Positions 1-7,578 of a stretch of 64,000 nt of DNA are shown here, piece after piece (position 1 is the first letter of the stretch; each line of letters opens with the position of its first letter). Source of the stretch: Adhaeribacter terrigena (lineage in GTDB: Bacteria; Bacteroidota; Bacteroidia; Cytophagales; Hymenobacteraceae); contig NZ_JAEHFX010000004.1 of assembly GCF_016623615.1 (NCBI RefSeq), positions 308,741 through 372,740 on the forward strand. The letters run 5' to 3'. A model generated the notes under the pieces. It did no database searches. It was not told where the DNA came from and saw nothing but the letters and a program-made list of their open reading frames with translations. The position numbers and the translations under genes were made by a program.

Positions 1-2
1 TA

Positions 3-809
3 GCTGTAGAAATGAAACACCCTTCTACCGTGGTGAAATTCCATACCATTAACGCGAATACCGTAATGGTAACCGGCACCAAACAACACCCCATTACCGA
101 TTTGAGCCCGCTTTCAGCACCGTCTTATTCGGGCATGCGCGTGGTAGGAAACCAGTTGTTCCTAAGCTACTACATCTCCGACCCAACTACATTCAACACG
201 CCATCTACCGATTCGGCCATGATCGCGGTTTACTCTTACCCGGAGCTGAAATTCCAGAAAGTTATTTCCGATAAGCGCACCGGCCCGGTAGGCAGCTTCC
301 ACGGGAAAAACGGTTTGATCCAGGATGAGCAGGGCAACATTTTCGCGCTTTCTAATTCAAACCCGGCCAATGGTTACAGTCAGTCAACCAAAAAAGGTGG
401 CATCCTGAAAATCAACAACGGCAGCACCTCTTTCGATCAGAATTATTTCCTTGATGTGGAAGCGGCTACCGGCGGCACTAACATTGCGCACATAAAGTAC
501 CTGGGCAACGGCAAAGCTATAGCCGAAGTAAACATGCAGGCCAACGCCAGCCAAAGCAAATGGTCGGATAGCCCACTAAAAACCGCGATTTTAGACCTGA
601 ATACCAAAACCTTAGATTTCGTGACCGGCATGCCGCAGCACAACGGTATTGGCCGCCGCTTAGCCGCGTTGCAGGATGGCAATTTTGTGTACATGGCCAT
701 TCCGGAAAACAACAAAGTTTACGTTTACAAAATAGACCTCCAAACCAAAGCCGCTACCAAAGGCGCCGAAGTACAGGCCAACTTTGTAGCCGGGTTTTCG
801 AAGCTTTAA
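3..809 (+). CDS. DUF4374 family protein, 5' end outside window
   Basis: The frame is open to the left edge, so this is the C-terminal 268 residues of a longer protein; family members are usually about 400 residues. The fragment is rich in beta-propeller-like strands: repeated 'KxxVYSYPELK', 'GGILKINNG' and 'NKVYVYKIDLQTK' units that read like a secreted propeller logging ligand values. DUF4374 proteins of Bacteroidota are usually encoded beside TonB-dependent siderophore receptors and PepSY membrane proteins. The next gene is indeed a PepSY protein 79 nt downstream, so a role in ferric-siderophore handling at the cell surface is inferred from context. The biochemical role is not known to me. 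The family call rests on overall composition plus this neighbourhood, not on a catalytic motif. Confidence 0.65.
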   Translation, partial: AVEMKHPSTVVKFHTINANTVMVTGTKQHPITDLSPLSAPSYSGMRVVGNQLFLSYYISDPTTFNTPSTDSAMIAVYSYPELKFQKVISDKRTGPVGSFHGKNGLIQDEQGNIFALSNSNPANGYSQSTKKGGILKINNGSTSFDQNYFLDVEAATGGTNIAHIKYLGNGKAIAEVNMQANASQSKWSDSPLKTAILDLNTKTLDFVTGMPQHNGIGRRLAALQDGNFVYMAIPENNKVYVYKIDLQTKAATKGAEVQANFVAGFSKL

Positions 810-856
810 GCCTACCGTTTTTTTTACCAGCTTCATTCCTGAAAAGTGAAGCTGGT

Positions 857-886
857 ACTTATTCCTTAAAATTCCCTACCGTTTTT
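857..886 (-). repeat. 29-nt intergenic element, copy
   Basis: On the minus strand it reads AAAACGGTAGGG...GGAATAAGT. It ends 2-3 nt before the ATG at 889, in the place where a ribosome-binding site would lie. Confidence 0.6.
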
Positions 887-888
887 CC

Positions 889-2118
889 ATGATCAGCAAG
901 AAAACAAACAAACCTGGTATACTCCGACGCATTAACGATTGGCTGCACCTTTGGCTGGGCCTGGCTTCGGGCATTGTGGTTTTTATTGTGAGCATAACCG
1001 GTTGTTTGTATGCCTTCGAATCGGAAATTAAAGATGCGCTGGAACCCTGGCGTTTTGTAGAAGCCCAGGAAAAAGCCTATGTTCCACCAAGCGTACTCCT
1101 GGATACCGCCATGGCTTACATGCCCGGTGCCAAACCGACCGGCCTTACTTACAGCGACCGCGAAGGTGCGGCGGCCGTTGGTTTTAGCAGCATGGAAAAC
1201 GGGAAACGCAGCTTTACCGCTATTTTTATGAATCCGTATACCGGCGAATTCTTACAAAAGCAGCAATCGGTAGGCGGCAATGAATTCGACTTTTTCCGGT
1301 TTGTGATAGACGGCCACCGCGCGCTGTGGCTGCCTTATGAAATTGGCCGGCCTATTGTGGGCGTTGGAACACTTATTTTTCTGGTGTTATTGGTTACCGG
1401 TTTAATAATGTGGTGGCCGAAGAACTGGAAAAAATCGAACCGCGATAAAAGCTTTAAAATTAAATGGAACGGCAGCCTTAAACGGGTGAATTACGACCTG
1501 CATAACGTTTTAGGCTTTTACAGTCTCGTTCTTGCGCTGGTTCTAGGCATTACCGGTTTGGTCTGGAGTTTCCACTGGTTCGAAGATTCGTTGTATTACA
1601 TTACCTCCGGCGGCAAGGAAAAACCGGGTCATGTGCATCCGCATTCCGATGTTTCTAAGGCCGGGCTAGCTGTTACCGATTCCATTTCTGCCCTGGATAA
1701 AGCCTGGTTTAAAACCATAGCCGTAGAGTCGCACGCACAAGGCTTTTACATGACCCCGATCCTGGAACATGAAGACGATCCGATCGAGGTTACTGCTTAC
1801 CAGGACAAAGGCTCGTGGTACAACCGCAACGAATATTTCTACGACCAATATACGCTGCAGCGTTATCGCCAGCAAGGCGACCGCTACGATGAAGCCAGCT
1901 TTGCCGATCAGCTCACCATGCTGAATTACGACATTCACATTGGGGCGGTGTGGGGTTTTCCGGGGAAGTTATTAGCGTTTTTTATCAGCTTAATCAGTGC
2001 CAGTTTGCCGGTTACCGGTTTCCTGGTTTGGTGGAATAAAAAGAAGAAGTCTAAAGTAAAAGAAGGCAAAACCGGTAGCCAAAGAAAGTTAAAGGAAACA
2101 TCTGTAGCTAAAGTTTAA
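889..2118 (+). CDS. PepSY-associated TM protein (siderophore module 1)
   Basis: This 409-residue inner-membrane protein has four hydrophobic segments (about 24-44, 156-176, 207-228 and 361-381), with periplasmic PepSY-like regions between segments 1-2 and 3-4. Family hallmarks are the 'MNPYTGE' turn near 114-120, 'DGHRALW' near 141-147, 'GTLIFL' at 160-165 followed by 'WWPK' at 175-178, and 'YDLHNVLGFY' at 202-211. The His residues in these last motifs are candidate haem or metal ligands. Such proteins (formerly called iron-regulated transmembrane or PiuB-like) accompany TonB siderophore receptors and are proposed to reduce or release iron in the periplasm. It follows the DUF4374 gene, probably as one operon. 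A paralogue lies at 22024-23295. The C-terminal tail is Lys-rich. Confidence 0.85.
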   Translation: MISKKTNKPGILRRINDWLHLWLGLASGIVVFIVSITGCLYAFESEIKDALEPWRFVEAQEKAYVPPSVLLDTAMAYMPGAKPTGLTYSDREGAAAVGFSSMENGKRSFTAIFMNPYTGEFLQKQQSVGGNEFDFFRFVIDGHRALWLPYEIGRPIVGVGTLIFLVLLVTGLIMWWPKNWKKSNRDKSFKIKWNGSLKRVNYDLHNVLGFYSLVLALVLGITGLVWSFHWFEDSLYYITSGGKEKPGHVHPHSDVSKAGLAVTDSISALDKAWFKTIAVESHAQGFYMTPILEHEDDPIEVTAYQDKGSWYNRNEYFYDQYTLQRYRQQGDRYDEASFADQLTMLNYDIHIGAVWGFPGKLLAFFISLISASLPVTGFLVWWNKKKKSKVKEGKTGSQRKLKETSVAKV

Positions 2119-2316
2119 AGGTTGTAAGAATTGTGTACAATACAGTATTGCAATATCTTTAATTAATAGTTGGTATTGTAATTGATCGATCTCAAATTAA
2201 ATGAAATACTAAAAGCACTGTCTTGTAAATATTGATGCTATTTTAATTTGTTTGCATCCTCAATACTGACAAACGTATAGCCTATAAAAACAAAAGCAAC
2301 ACGAAATTGCTGAACC
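2119..2316. other. AT-rich intergenic stretch without recognised gene
   Basis: This is an AT-rich spacer after the PepSY gene. No coding frame, RNA gene or relic was recognised up to the terminator hairpin at 2317. The stretch 2354-2518 is likewise featureless. Confidence 0.5.
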
Positions 2317-2353
2317 AAAAAATCCCGCTCCATTTTATGGAAAGCGGGATTTT
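2317..2353 (+). terminator. Rho-independent terminator hairpin
   Basis: The arms are AATCCCGCT and AGCGGGATT, with T/A-rich flanks on both sides. The 24 nt from GAACC into the loop (from about 2311) are identical to the hairpin at 5788-5826, in the same orientation. Confidence 0.75.
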
Positions 2354-2518
2354 GTTTTCGTAGACCAAAAGAGCGAAATATCGAACTTTATCCACCAGGA
2401 TTTAGATATCCTTTCCGGATTTTTATCATAAGATTTAAATGGGACTTATTACCCAAACCTCACATAAGAAACTACTACACCTTAGTCAACTTTGTAAAAA
2501 AAATACAAACGAAAGCTA

Positions 2519-2552
2519 TTTAAAAAAACGGCTGCTTAATTAAGAGCAGCCG
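2519..2552 (-). terminator. Terminator of the T9SS gene at 2585-5299
   Basis: On the minus strand, GGCTGCT and AGCAGCC arms around a TTAATTAA loop are followed by seven T residues. It lies just after the stop codon of the minus-strand T9SS gene. Confidence 0.75.
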
Positions 2553-2556
2553 GCTT

Positions 2557-2586
2557 AAAAACGCTATACTTTTGAACGCAAAAACT
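2557..2586 (+). repeat. 29-nt intergenic element, copy
   Basis: It reads AAAACGCTATACTTTT...GCAAAAACT. Its last bases overlap the stop codon (CTA on the top strand, 2585-2587) of the minus-strand T9SS gene. Confidence 0.7.
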
Positions 2587-5299
2587 ACTGGATCACCAAT
2601 CGCTGTGTTTGCATACCAGTTTCAGTTTGAAGCTTGACAAGGTACATGCCTTTAGGTAATTCATTTAGCGGTAGCTGATAATAAACCTGGTTGTTAGCTG
2701 GCAAGTTTAATTTGGAGAGTGTCTGGCCCAGTAGGTTTTCTAATGAAACGGTTGCAGAAGCGTTGTTTTTGAAAGCAGCATATATCATTACGTAGTTTTT
2801 AGCCGGATTCGGGTAAAGTTTAAAGCCCTCAATATTGGTGCTTCGTTCTTTTATGCCGTTGGTAAGGGAAATTCTGGTAACCGCATAATTGGTTAGGACA
2901 GGCGCATTGTAATCGAAATAAATAGCTGCTCTTGATTTTATTTCATCACCTAAAACTAGGTTGTTTTTCGGTTGCATGCGGTAGCGGATAAAACCATGGC
3001 TGGCCGGTTCGTTGCGGTTGCTGTCTGGCAGTAAAATATTATCGAAACGCCATTCTGCCATGCCATTTTCCAACAATCGGAAAGTATAAGGGTGGCTGGC
3101 TGAGAGTAATTCAAAGCTTGGCATGTGTAATTTATCGCTGATCGAATCTCTTACAATTACCGTGAAAGCCGTATCGTTGCCGGTATTCTGAAAACGGATT
3201 ACGTAATTTAAAAGCGTACTGTCGGCTACCAGCTGCGGCGTCAGCCAGCTGCGGCTTACTTGCTTATCATTCGGGTCGAATGAACCAGTTACAAGGTGAT
3301 GCAGCGTGTCTTGGTTGTTCCAATTTATGTAATCGGTAACCGGGTTGGCAATGGCGTGTGCCATTAATTGTGTATTGAGAGGAGTTGTAGATGCAACAGT
3401 AAACTGAACATCAATATGCCGTTTTTCTAAAGGCGCTAGCGGCTGATAGACCCAAGCTAGTTTGCCAAGATTATGCAAAAGTGGGGTTACTGAAGCGGAA
3501 ATATAGGTTAAATATTGATTGTCATAATTTAAATTGATCGAATCTGAAATAGTAGTAGTACCTACATTTTCATAAGTTATGCGGTATTTCATTATAAAAC
3601 CTGGGCGGGTTGGGGTAATATTCGTTACAGATATTTTTACATCGTCGCGGTTCGGAATGGGCTGGAGTGCAAAATCTTTTATTTGAGTTTGACCTGAGCC
3701 AGTAAAAGTAACGCTATGGTTTTGCGGATTAAAAGTATAGTGTGGTGCAGCCTTTATCCCTTTTATTAAAAATGTGCCTGAGGGAAAATATGCGTTATAT
3801 ATGCCTTTAGGCGTGGTGCTTAAATATAGCTGACTGTTTGGGATTTCAATAATCCCATTTTCATAAGGAATTTCTGTAGAATCTTTTAAACCATTTTTAT
3901 TTAAGTCCAGAAACATTGTGCCACTTAACGCATTTCCGTTATCTAAAATCTTACCCAGAAAAAAAGAAAGGCTTGGATTTGGTCCAATTGAGTTAAGCGG
4001 TATATTCCTGAAATTCATAGTAGCACCAAATCTACCGGAAAGATATACATGGCCTTTAGGGTCGACGCTAATATCATGTAAATTTTGCGTATACGAGTTA
4101 AGTGGTACGTCTAACAAAAAAGCATTAACTGAAACGCCTGCTGTATCAAAATGTGCTACAAATGTATTTCGGTCGCTTAGGCTTCCGGTCATACCTAGCC
4201 AAACACTGCTTAATCTTATCTGGCCCTCAAAAGTGCCGGCAATTGATAACCGGTTATTGGGTTGTATTTTAATTGTATAGTTGAAGGGATTATAACCCCC
4301 AGGAATTTCTTTAGCCCAAATCCAATTTCCGGTGCCGTTAATTTTAGCAATAAAGCATCTTCCGATATAATTGATTTGATTTATATAACTCAAATTATGA
4401 GTACCAAAAGTAACCGATGAGTTGAAGGCACCACATATATAAGCATTCCCGTGCTCATCAGCTGTAATATTAAAGCGTTCATCAATCATTGTATTTTGAG
4501 GATGCACTATGTTTTTAAGCCATATCTGCGTGCCAGTAGGTGAGTATTTTGATGCTTTACGAAGGATTTGGCCTGTGGAAAGCTGGTAATGCGGAGCTAC
4601 AAAAATCTCACCAATTGGCGAAATTGCAACAGAAATTGAATATAAACGAGGTGGGAGTGGTGAGGAAGGCGTATATACATCGGTAACTACATTTGTAGTA
4701 AAAATAGTCTTGCCTTTCGGATCTAATTTGTGCAAAAATGCTGTATTCCGGTAGCCGCCGGTAAGTAAAATATTTCCAGACTTGTCAATTGCCATATCTG
4801 GATTGAAAATTTCTTTAGGAAAATTAGTTAAATTCCGTAACCAAAGTAGGTTTCCTGCAGGTGTAAATTTGGCCAGAAATGCAGCACCATACTCGGGTGT
4901 GGTTATAGTTTTATTATCTATTGATAAATTAAAGGTATAAGTGCCAGTTACAACTATATTCTCATTCCCGTCCAGTTTTGCAACCACATGCCCTACATAA
5001 TCGCCAATTAAATGCTTCGCCCATTGTACATTTCCAGAATGGTCTGTTTTGACTAAAAAGCCATTATGAGGATCATTAGAAGATAAATATGTACTCGTAA
5101 AAGTCTGATTTCCGAATTTAATGGTATTCACGAATAAACCGGCAAAGATCAAGCTATGTTTGTCCGTTTCAATGTTCATTCGATTTGATTTCTGACCAAT
5201 CTGCTCATGCCCAAATACTTTTGCCCATTGCGCATTCTGTGCTGATAAATTTCCAGTAATGACGATGAAAAACAAAAACAAGAAAGCCAGCTTTTTCAT
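2585..5299 (-). CDS. T9SS type A sorting-domain protein with beta-propeller and DUF7619 domain
   Basis: This is a 904-residue secreted protein. The N-terminus is a Sec signal peptide (KK, a run of hydrophobics, then 'NLSAQ', about 1-20). Residues 25-450 are propeller-like SBBP-type repeats recurring as 'WAK...', 'G.IYxxG' and 'xxDxxGNxYxxG'. A short SdrD-B/prealbumin-like segment ('GTMFLDLNKNGLKD', about 460-475) follows. Around 690-820 is the DUF7619-type region, beginning 'GSFDPNDK' and ending 'IYFDYNAPVLTN'. The last ~75 residues ('YPNPAKN', then 'PKGMYLVKL', then 'QRLVIQ') form a type A T9SS signal that directs export and anchoring to the outer surface. The substrate is unknown. The gene is flanked by direct copies of one terminator, and a relic of another T9SS gene lies behind its start. 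Confidence 0.85.
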   Translation of the reverse strand: MKKLAFLFLFFIVITGNLSAQNAQWAKVFGHEQIGQKSNRMNIETDKHSLIFAGLFVNTIKFGNQTFTSTYLSSNDPHNGFLVKTDHSGNVQWAKHLIGDYVGHVVAKLDGNENIVVTGTYTFNLSIDNKTITTPEYGAAFLAKFTPAGNLLWLRNLTNFPKEIFNPDMAIDKSGNILLTGGYRNTAFLHKLDPKGKTIFTTNVVTDVYTPSSPLPPRLYSISVAISPIGEIFVAPHYQLSTGQILRKASKYSPTGTQIWLKNIVHPQNTMIDERFNITADEHGNAYICGAFNSSVTFGTHNLSYINQINYIGRCFIAKINGTGNWIWAKEIPGGYNPFNYTIKIQPNNRLSIAGTFEGQIRLSSVWLGMTGSLSDRNTFVAHFDTAGVSVNAFLLDVPLNSYTQNLHDISVDPKGHVYLSGRFGATMNFRNIPLNSIGPNPSLSFFLGKILDNGNALSGTMFLDLNKNGLKDSTEIPYENGIIEIPNSQLYLSTTPKGIYNAYFPSGTFLIKGIKAAPHYTFNPQNHSVTFTGSGQTQIKDFALQPIPNRDDVKISVTNITPTRPGFIMKYRITYENVGTTTISDSINLNYDNQYLTYISASVTPLLHNLGKLAWVYQPLAPLEKRHIDVQFTVASTTPLNTQLMAHAIANPVTDYINWNNQDTLHHLVTGSFDPNDKQVSRSWLTPQLVADSTLLNYVIRFQNTGNDTAFTVIVRDSISDKLHMPSFELLSASHPYTFRLLENGMAEWRFDNILLPDSNRNEPASHGFIRYRMQPKNNLVLGDEIKSRAAIYFDYNAPVLTNYAVTRISLTNGIKERSTNIEGFKLYPNPAKNYVMIYAAFKNNASATVSLENLLGQTLSKLNLPANNQVYYQLPLNELPKGMYLVKLQTETGMQTQRLVIQ

Positions 5300-5439
5300 A
5301 GATACGGACTAGGTAAGGATTAATCTTAATAGTTAAATGTAAGGATGTTATTAATTAATAACAAAAAAAACGTGAGGGAATAGTTTATATTCAAGAATTC
5401 GCCGATTCCCATATTTCTTTTATTGTTGTTAATTATACA

Positions 5440-5732
5440 CTTAAGATTTCGTTATTATACCCTACCAATTCTAAACCTGCTAACAAGTCCACATCTATTA
5501 TAAAACTGCGCCAAACAGTAATGGTAAAAATGATACTTTTAGTCTACAATACCTTTAGGCAGGAAAATGGCAATTACAAATACTTAACCGTTGGTGTGTG
5601 AAATTTTTCGAATCGGAAGATTATCAGAATAACTGGCCAGATAAGAAAATACCTGATGGTACTTATTATTACCATTTAAGAAATCCTGAAACCGGACAAC
5701 AATACAAAGGTTGGGTTGAAGTGGCACAGTAA
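5440..5732 (+). pseudogene. Relic of a T9SS type B (gliding motility C-terminal) protein gene
   Basis: From about 5514 a single frame reads PNSNGKNDTFSLQYL, stop (TAG 5556-5558), AGKWQLQ, NRWCVKFFES, DYQNNWPDKK, then DGTYYYHL and YKGWVEVAQ, with a natural stop at 5730-5732. This matches the end of the intact type B protein at 12662-15193 (QNYQDQWPDKK, DGTYYYLL and YKGWVEVAK). The in-frame TAG and the expected NRWG changed to NRWC show decay. Upstream of 5511 the similarity fades, and no start codon or signal peptide remains. The relic sits in AT-rich DNA between the divergent T9SS gene and tRNA-Arg and still has a terminator behind it. It is probably what is left of a larger surface-protein gene. 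Confidence 0.7.
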
Positions 5733-5787
5733 TTTAGAGTGCAATGGTTTAAATAAAAGGATATTAACCAAAAGGAAATTATCGAAC

Positions 5788-5826
5788 CAAAAAATCCCGC
5801 TCCATTTAATAGGAAGCGGGATTTTT
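5788..5826. terminator. Bidirectional terminator between relic and tRNA-Arg
   Basis: AATCCCGCT and AGCGGGATT arms with A-rich left and T-rich right flanks can end both the relic (plus) and the tRNA transcript (minus). It duplicates the hairpin at 2317-2353. Confidence 0.7.
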
Positions 5827-5833
5827 GCACTTG

Positions 5834-5905
5834 TAGCCCCGGCGAGAATCGAACTCACATCTAAAGTTTAGGAAACCCTTATTCTATCCGTTGAACTACG
5901 GGGCC
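5834..5905 (-). tRNA. tRNA-Arg (anticodon CCT)
   Basis: The minus strand folds as a 72-nt cloverleaf. The acceptor stem is GGCCCCG with CGGGGCT (one G-T pair at the end). The anticodon arm is AGGGT-TTCCTAA-ACTTT, giving anticodon CCT, which reads AGG. The T arm is GTGAG-TTCGATT-CTCGC. The discriminator is A, and CCA is not encoded. A Bacteroidota-type promoter lies 16 nt upstream and a hairpin terminator lies beyond the 3' end, so it is a single-gene transcript. Confidence 0.93.
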
Positions 5906-5920
5906 GGTAAAAAACGCTAC

Positions 5921-5951
5921 CAAAAGTAACGAAAAAACCGGCCCGTTGCAA
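5921..5951 (-). promoter_or_regulatory. Promoter of tRNA-Arg
   Basis: On the minus strand, TTG (5949-5951), 20 nt, then TACTTTTG (5921-5928) match the Bacteroidota sigma-70 form TTG-N19-21-TAnnTTTG. The -7 element ends 15 nt before the tRNA. Confidence 0.6.
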
Positions 5952-6042
5952 CGAGGGAAAGATTGAATTGGAGAATGCATGAATGACAGAATAAAAATCT
6001 ATTCTCTAATTCGCTCATGCAATAATTCCCTCATTCCATAAA

Positions 6043-7236
6043 TCAGATCTTATAAACCATGGCTACAATAAACGAAAGCACCGTTAAAATAAGCCCGAAC
6101 ATGAAAATGGTATAAGAAACCCGGAGCAGCGAATACTTCTTTTTCAGCACTTCGCCAAGGTAATAAATATCGGTGATCATGTTGTTGTAAAGCGTGTTTT
6201 TGTCGCGCATAATTTCGTGGATCGAGTGCTGGAAATCTTCCAGGGCAATGCGCGTAAAATTGCCGAAGAAGAGCATGTTTATTTTGCGGTTTATCACTTT
6301 CTGCGGTTTCACAGCAAAGCTGGTTACTTCGGGCTGCGCGCTTAATATGGCAAAGATCACCGAGCCCAGCGTAGCTAAAAGCAAACTGCCCACCGGCACC
6401 AGCAAGATCGGGTTTTTGGTGAACTGCGCCCCCAGCATCGAGGTTTTCGCGCCCAGGTAAGTAATAATTACCGACATGATAATGGCGTTGAGGCTGATCA
6501 TCATGTTGGCTTTATTATCGGCCATGGCGCTCAGTTCCATGTGGTTCTGGTACATGCTCCGGAACATGGTTTCGATGCCGCGCTTGGGCTGGGCATACGT
6601 GTCCTGGCTTTTGATCTGGGTCTCTTTTTGTTTTTTAGAGGTTTTCTTCAGCTTTTCGCGTTGCCGCTGAATGTTTATTTCGCGCTGCGCTTCAAAACGT
6701 TCCTGTGCCGGTTGGGTCCGAAAAGCATGGCGTTGCAAAAAATCGAGTTGTACCTGTGCCCATTCAAAATCGGAATAAAAGCGGTTCAGAAAAATTTCCC
6801 ATTCCACGCGCAGCAATTCGGCTGAGCCTTCAAAACTATCTTTTCCCAGATGGGCCAGGTCGGCATCCAGCAGAATATGGGCTAAAAGTTCGGTGCCTTT
6901 GTCCTCGATCCGCGATTCTCTGATGCAGGCCGCAATTTTGGCAATGCCGTCTTCGGGGTAGTTTTGTTCGCGCAAAAAAGCAATAGCCCGGCGCGCGCTG
7001 TTTTCTTCGTGGCCCTCGTAGGTATCTACATATCCGGTGTCGTGAAGCCAGGCGGCCAGCAGCAGCATTTCCATTTGCTCAGGCGGCAGGTTATGGGCCT
7101 GACCTAAAAGGCGGGCTTCGTTTACCGTTTCGGTGGTGTGCTTATAGGTGTGAAAAACCAGTTTTTTCGAAAGTTTCTCCTGGAAGAGCTTAAAAACATA
7201 AGCGCTGGCTCTGTGCAGAATCTCGGTATCGTTCAT
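6043..7236 (-). CDS. HD-domain phosphohydrolase fused to Pycsar-type (DUF5706) membrane effector
   Basis: This 397-residue protein has two parts. Residues about 1-185 form an HD phosphohydrolase-like fold, with a candidate His at 29 or 33, the HD pair H65-D66 ('WLHDTGY'), H76 and D124/D126 ('LLDADLAHLG'). A charged linker (about 185-220) is Lys/Gln-rich. Residues 221-397 match the PycTM/DUF5706 module: the 'ADNKANMMISLNAII' signature at 239-253 leads into membrane segment 1 (247-262), segment 2 is 276-300, and a last segment is 373-395. Free-standing PycTM proteins are membrane-disrupting effectors fired by cCMP or cUMP in anti-phage Pycsar systems. Here the N-terminal HD could hydrolyse a nucleotide signal. 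No cyclase gene lies nearby; the neighbours are tRNA-Arg and a phosphoesterase. The domain calls are firm from motifs; a defence or signalling role is inference. Confidence 0.85.
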   Translation of the reverse strand: MNDTEILHRASAYVFKLFQEKLSKKLVFHTYKHTTETVNEARLLGQAHNLPPEQMEMLLLAAWLHDTGYVDTYEGHEENSARRAIAFLREQNYPEDGIAKIAACIRESRIEDKGTELLAHILLDADLAHLGKDSFEGSAELLRVEWEIFLNRFYSDFEWAQVQLDFLQRHAFRTQPAQERFEAQREINIQRQREKLKKTSKKQKETQIKSQDTYAQPKRGIETMFRSMYQNHMELSAMADNKANMMISLNAIIMSVIITYLGAKTSMLGAQFTKNPILLVPVGSLLLATLGSVIFAILSAQPEVTSFAVKPQKVINRKINMLFFGNFTRIALEDFQHSIHEIMRDKNTLYNNMITDIYYLGEVLKKKYSLLRVSYTIFMFGLILTVLSFIVAMVYKI

Positions 7237-7352
7237 AGGAAACTATTAGGGAATAAGGGCGGGAAAGGGCGGTTTTTGTTTGGTTTGGTAATGCGGTTCT
7301 TAAATTCCCGTACAGCGTTCAACGCTAATAACCCGGCGAAGGTTTAATTCAG

Positions 7353-7381
7353 AAAACGCTATGGTTTGAGGGCCAAAAAGT
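7353..7381 (+). repeat. 29-nt intergenic element, copy
   Basis: It reads AAAACGCTATGGTTTG then AGGGCCAAAAAGT. It lies in the divergent gap between the HD-PycTM gene and the phosphoesterase gene. Confidence 0.65.
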
Positions 7382-7501
7382 ATGGGCCGGTTGCCGCGGC
7401 AGATAAAATGTTAACCTTAAAGCGCGGGTTTGCGTTTGTCTTCTCAATCTGCCAGGGCAAAACATTTCAGCGTCTTTATACGTCCAATATGCTATATTCT
7501 T

Positions 7502-7530
7502 AAAACGGTATCTTTTTAGTGCCCAAAACT
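7502..7530 (+). repeat. 29-nt intergenic element, copy
   Basis: It reads AAAACGGTATCTTTTTAG then TGCCCAAAACT. It lies 18 nt before the in-frame ATG at 7549 and 48 nt before the preferred ATG at 7579. Confidence 0.6.
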
Positions 7531-7578
7531 GCCGCCCAATTTCCTGTTATGAATTTATTGCTGCCGAAAGCTATCTCC

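Noticed and set aside
6043..7236. Complete Pycsar defence operon
   Set aside because: Only the effector-like fusion is present; no cyclase gene lies within the window on either side.
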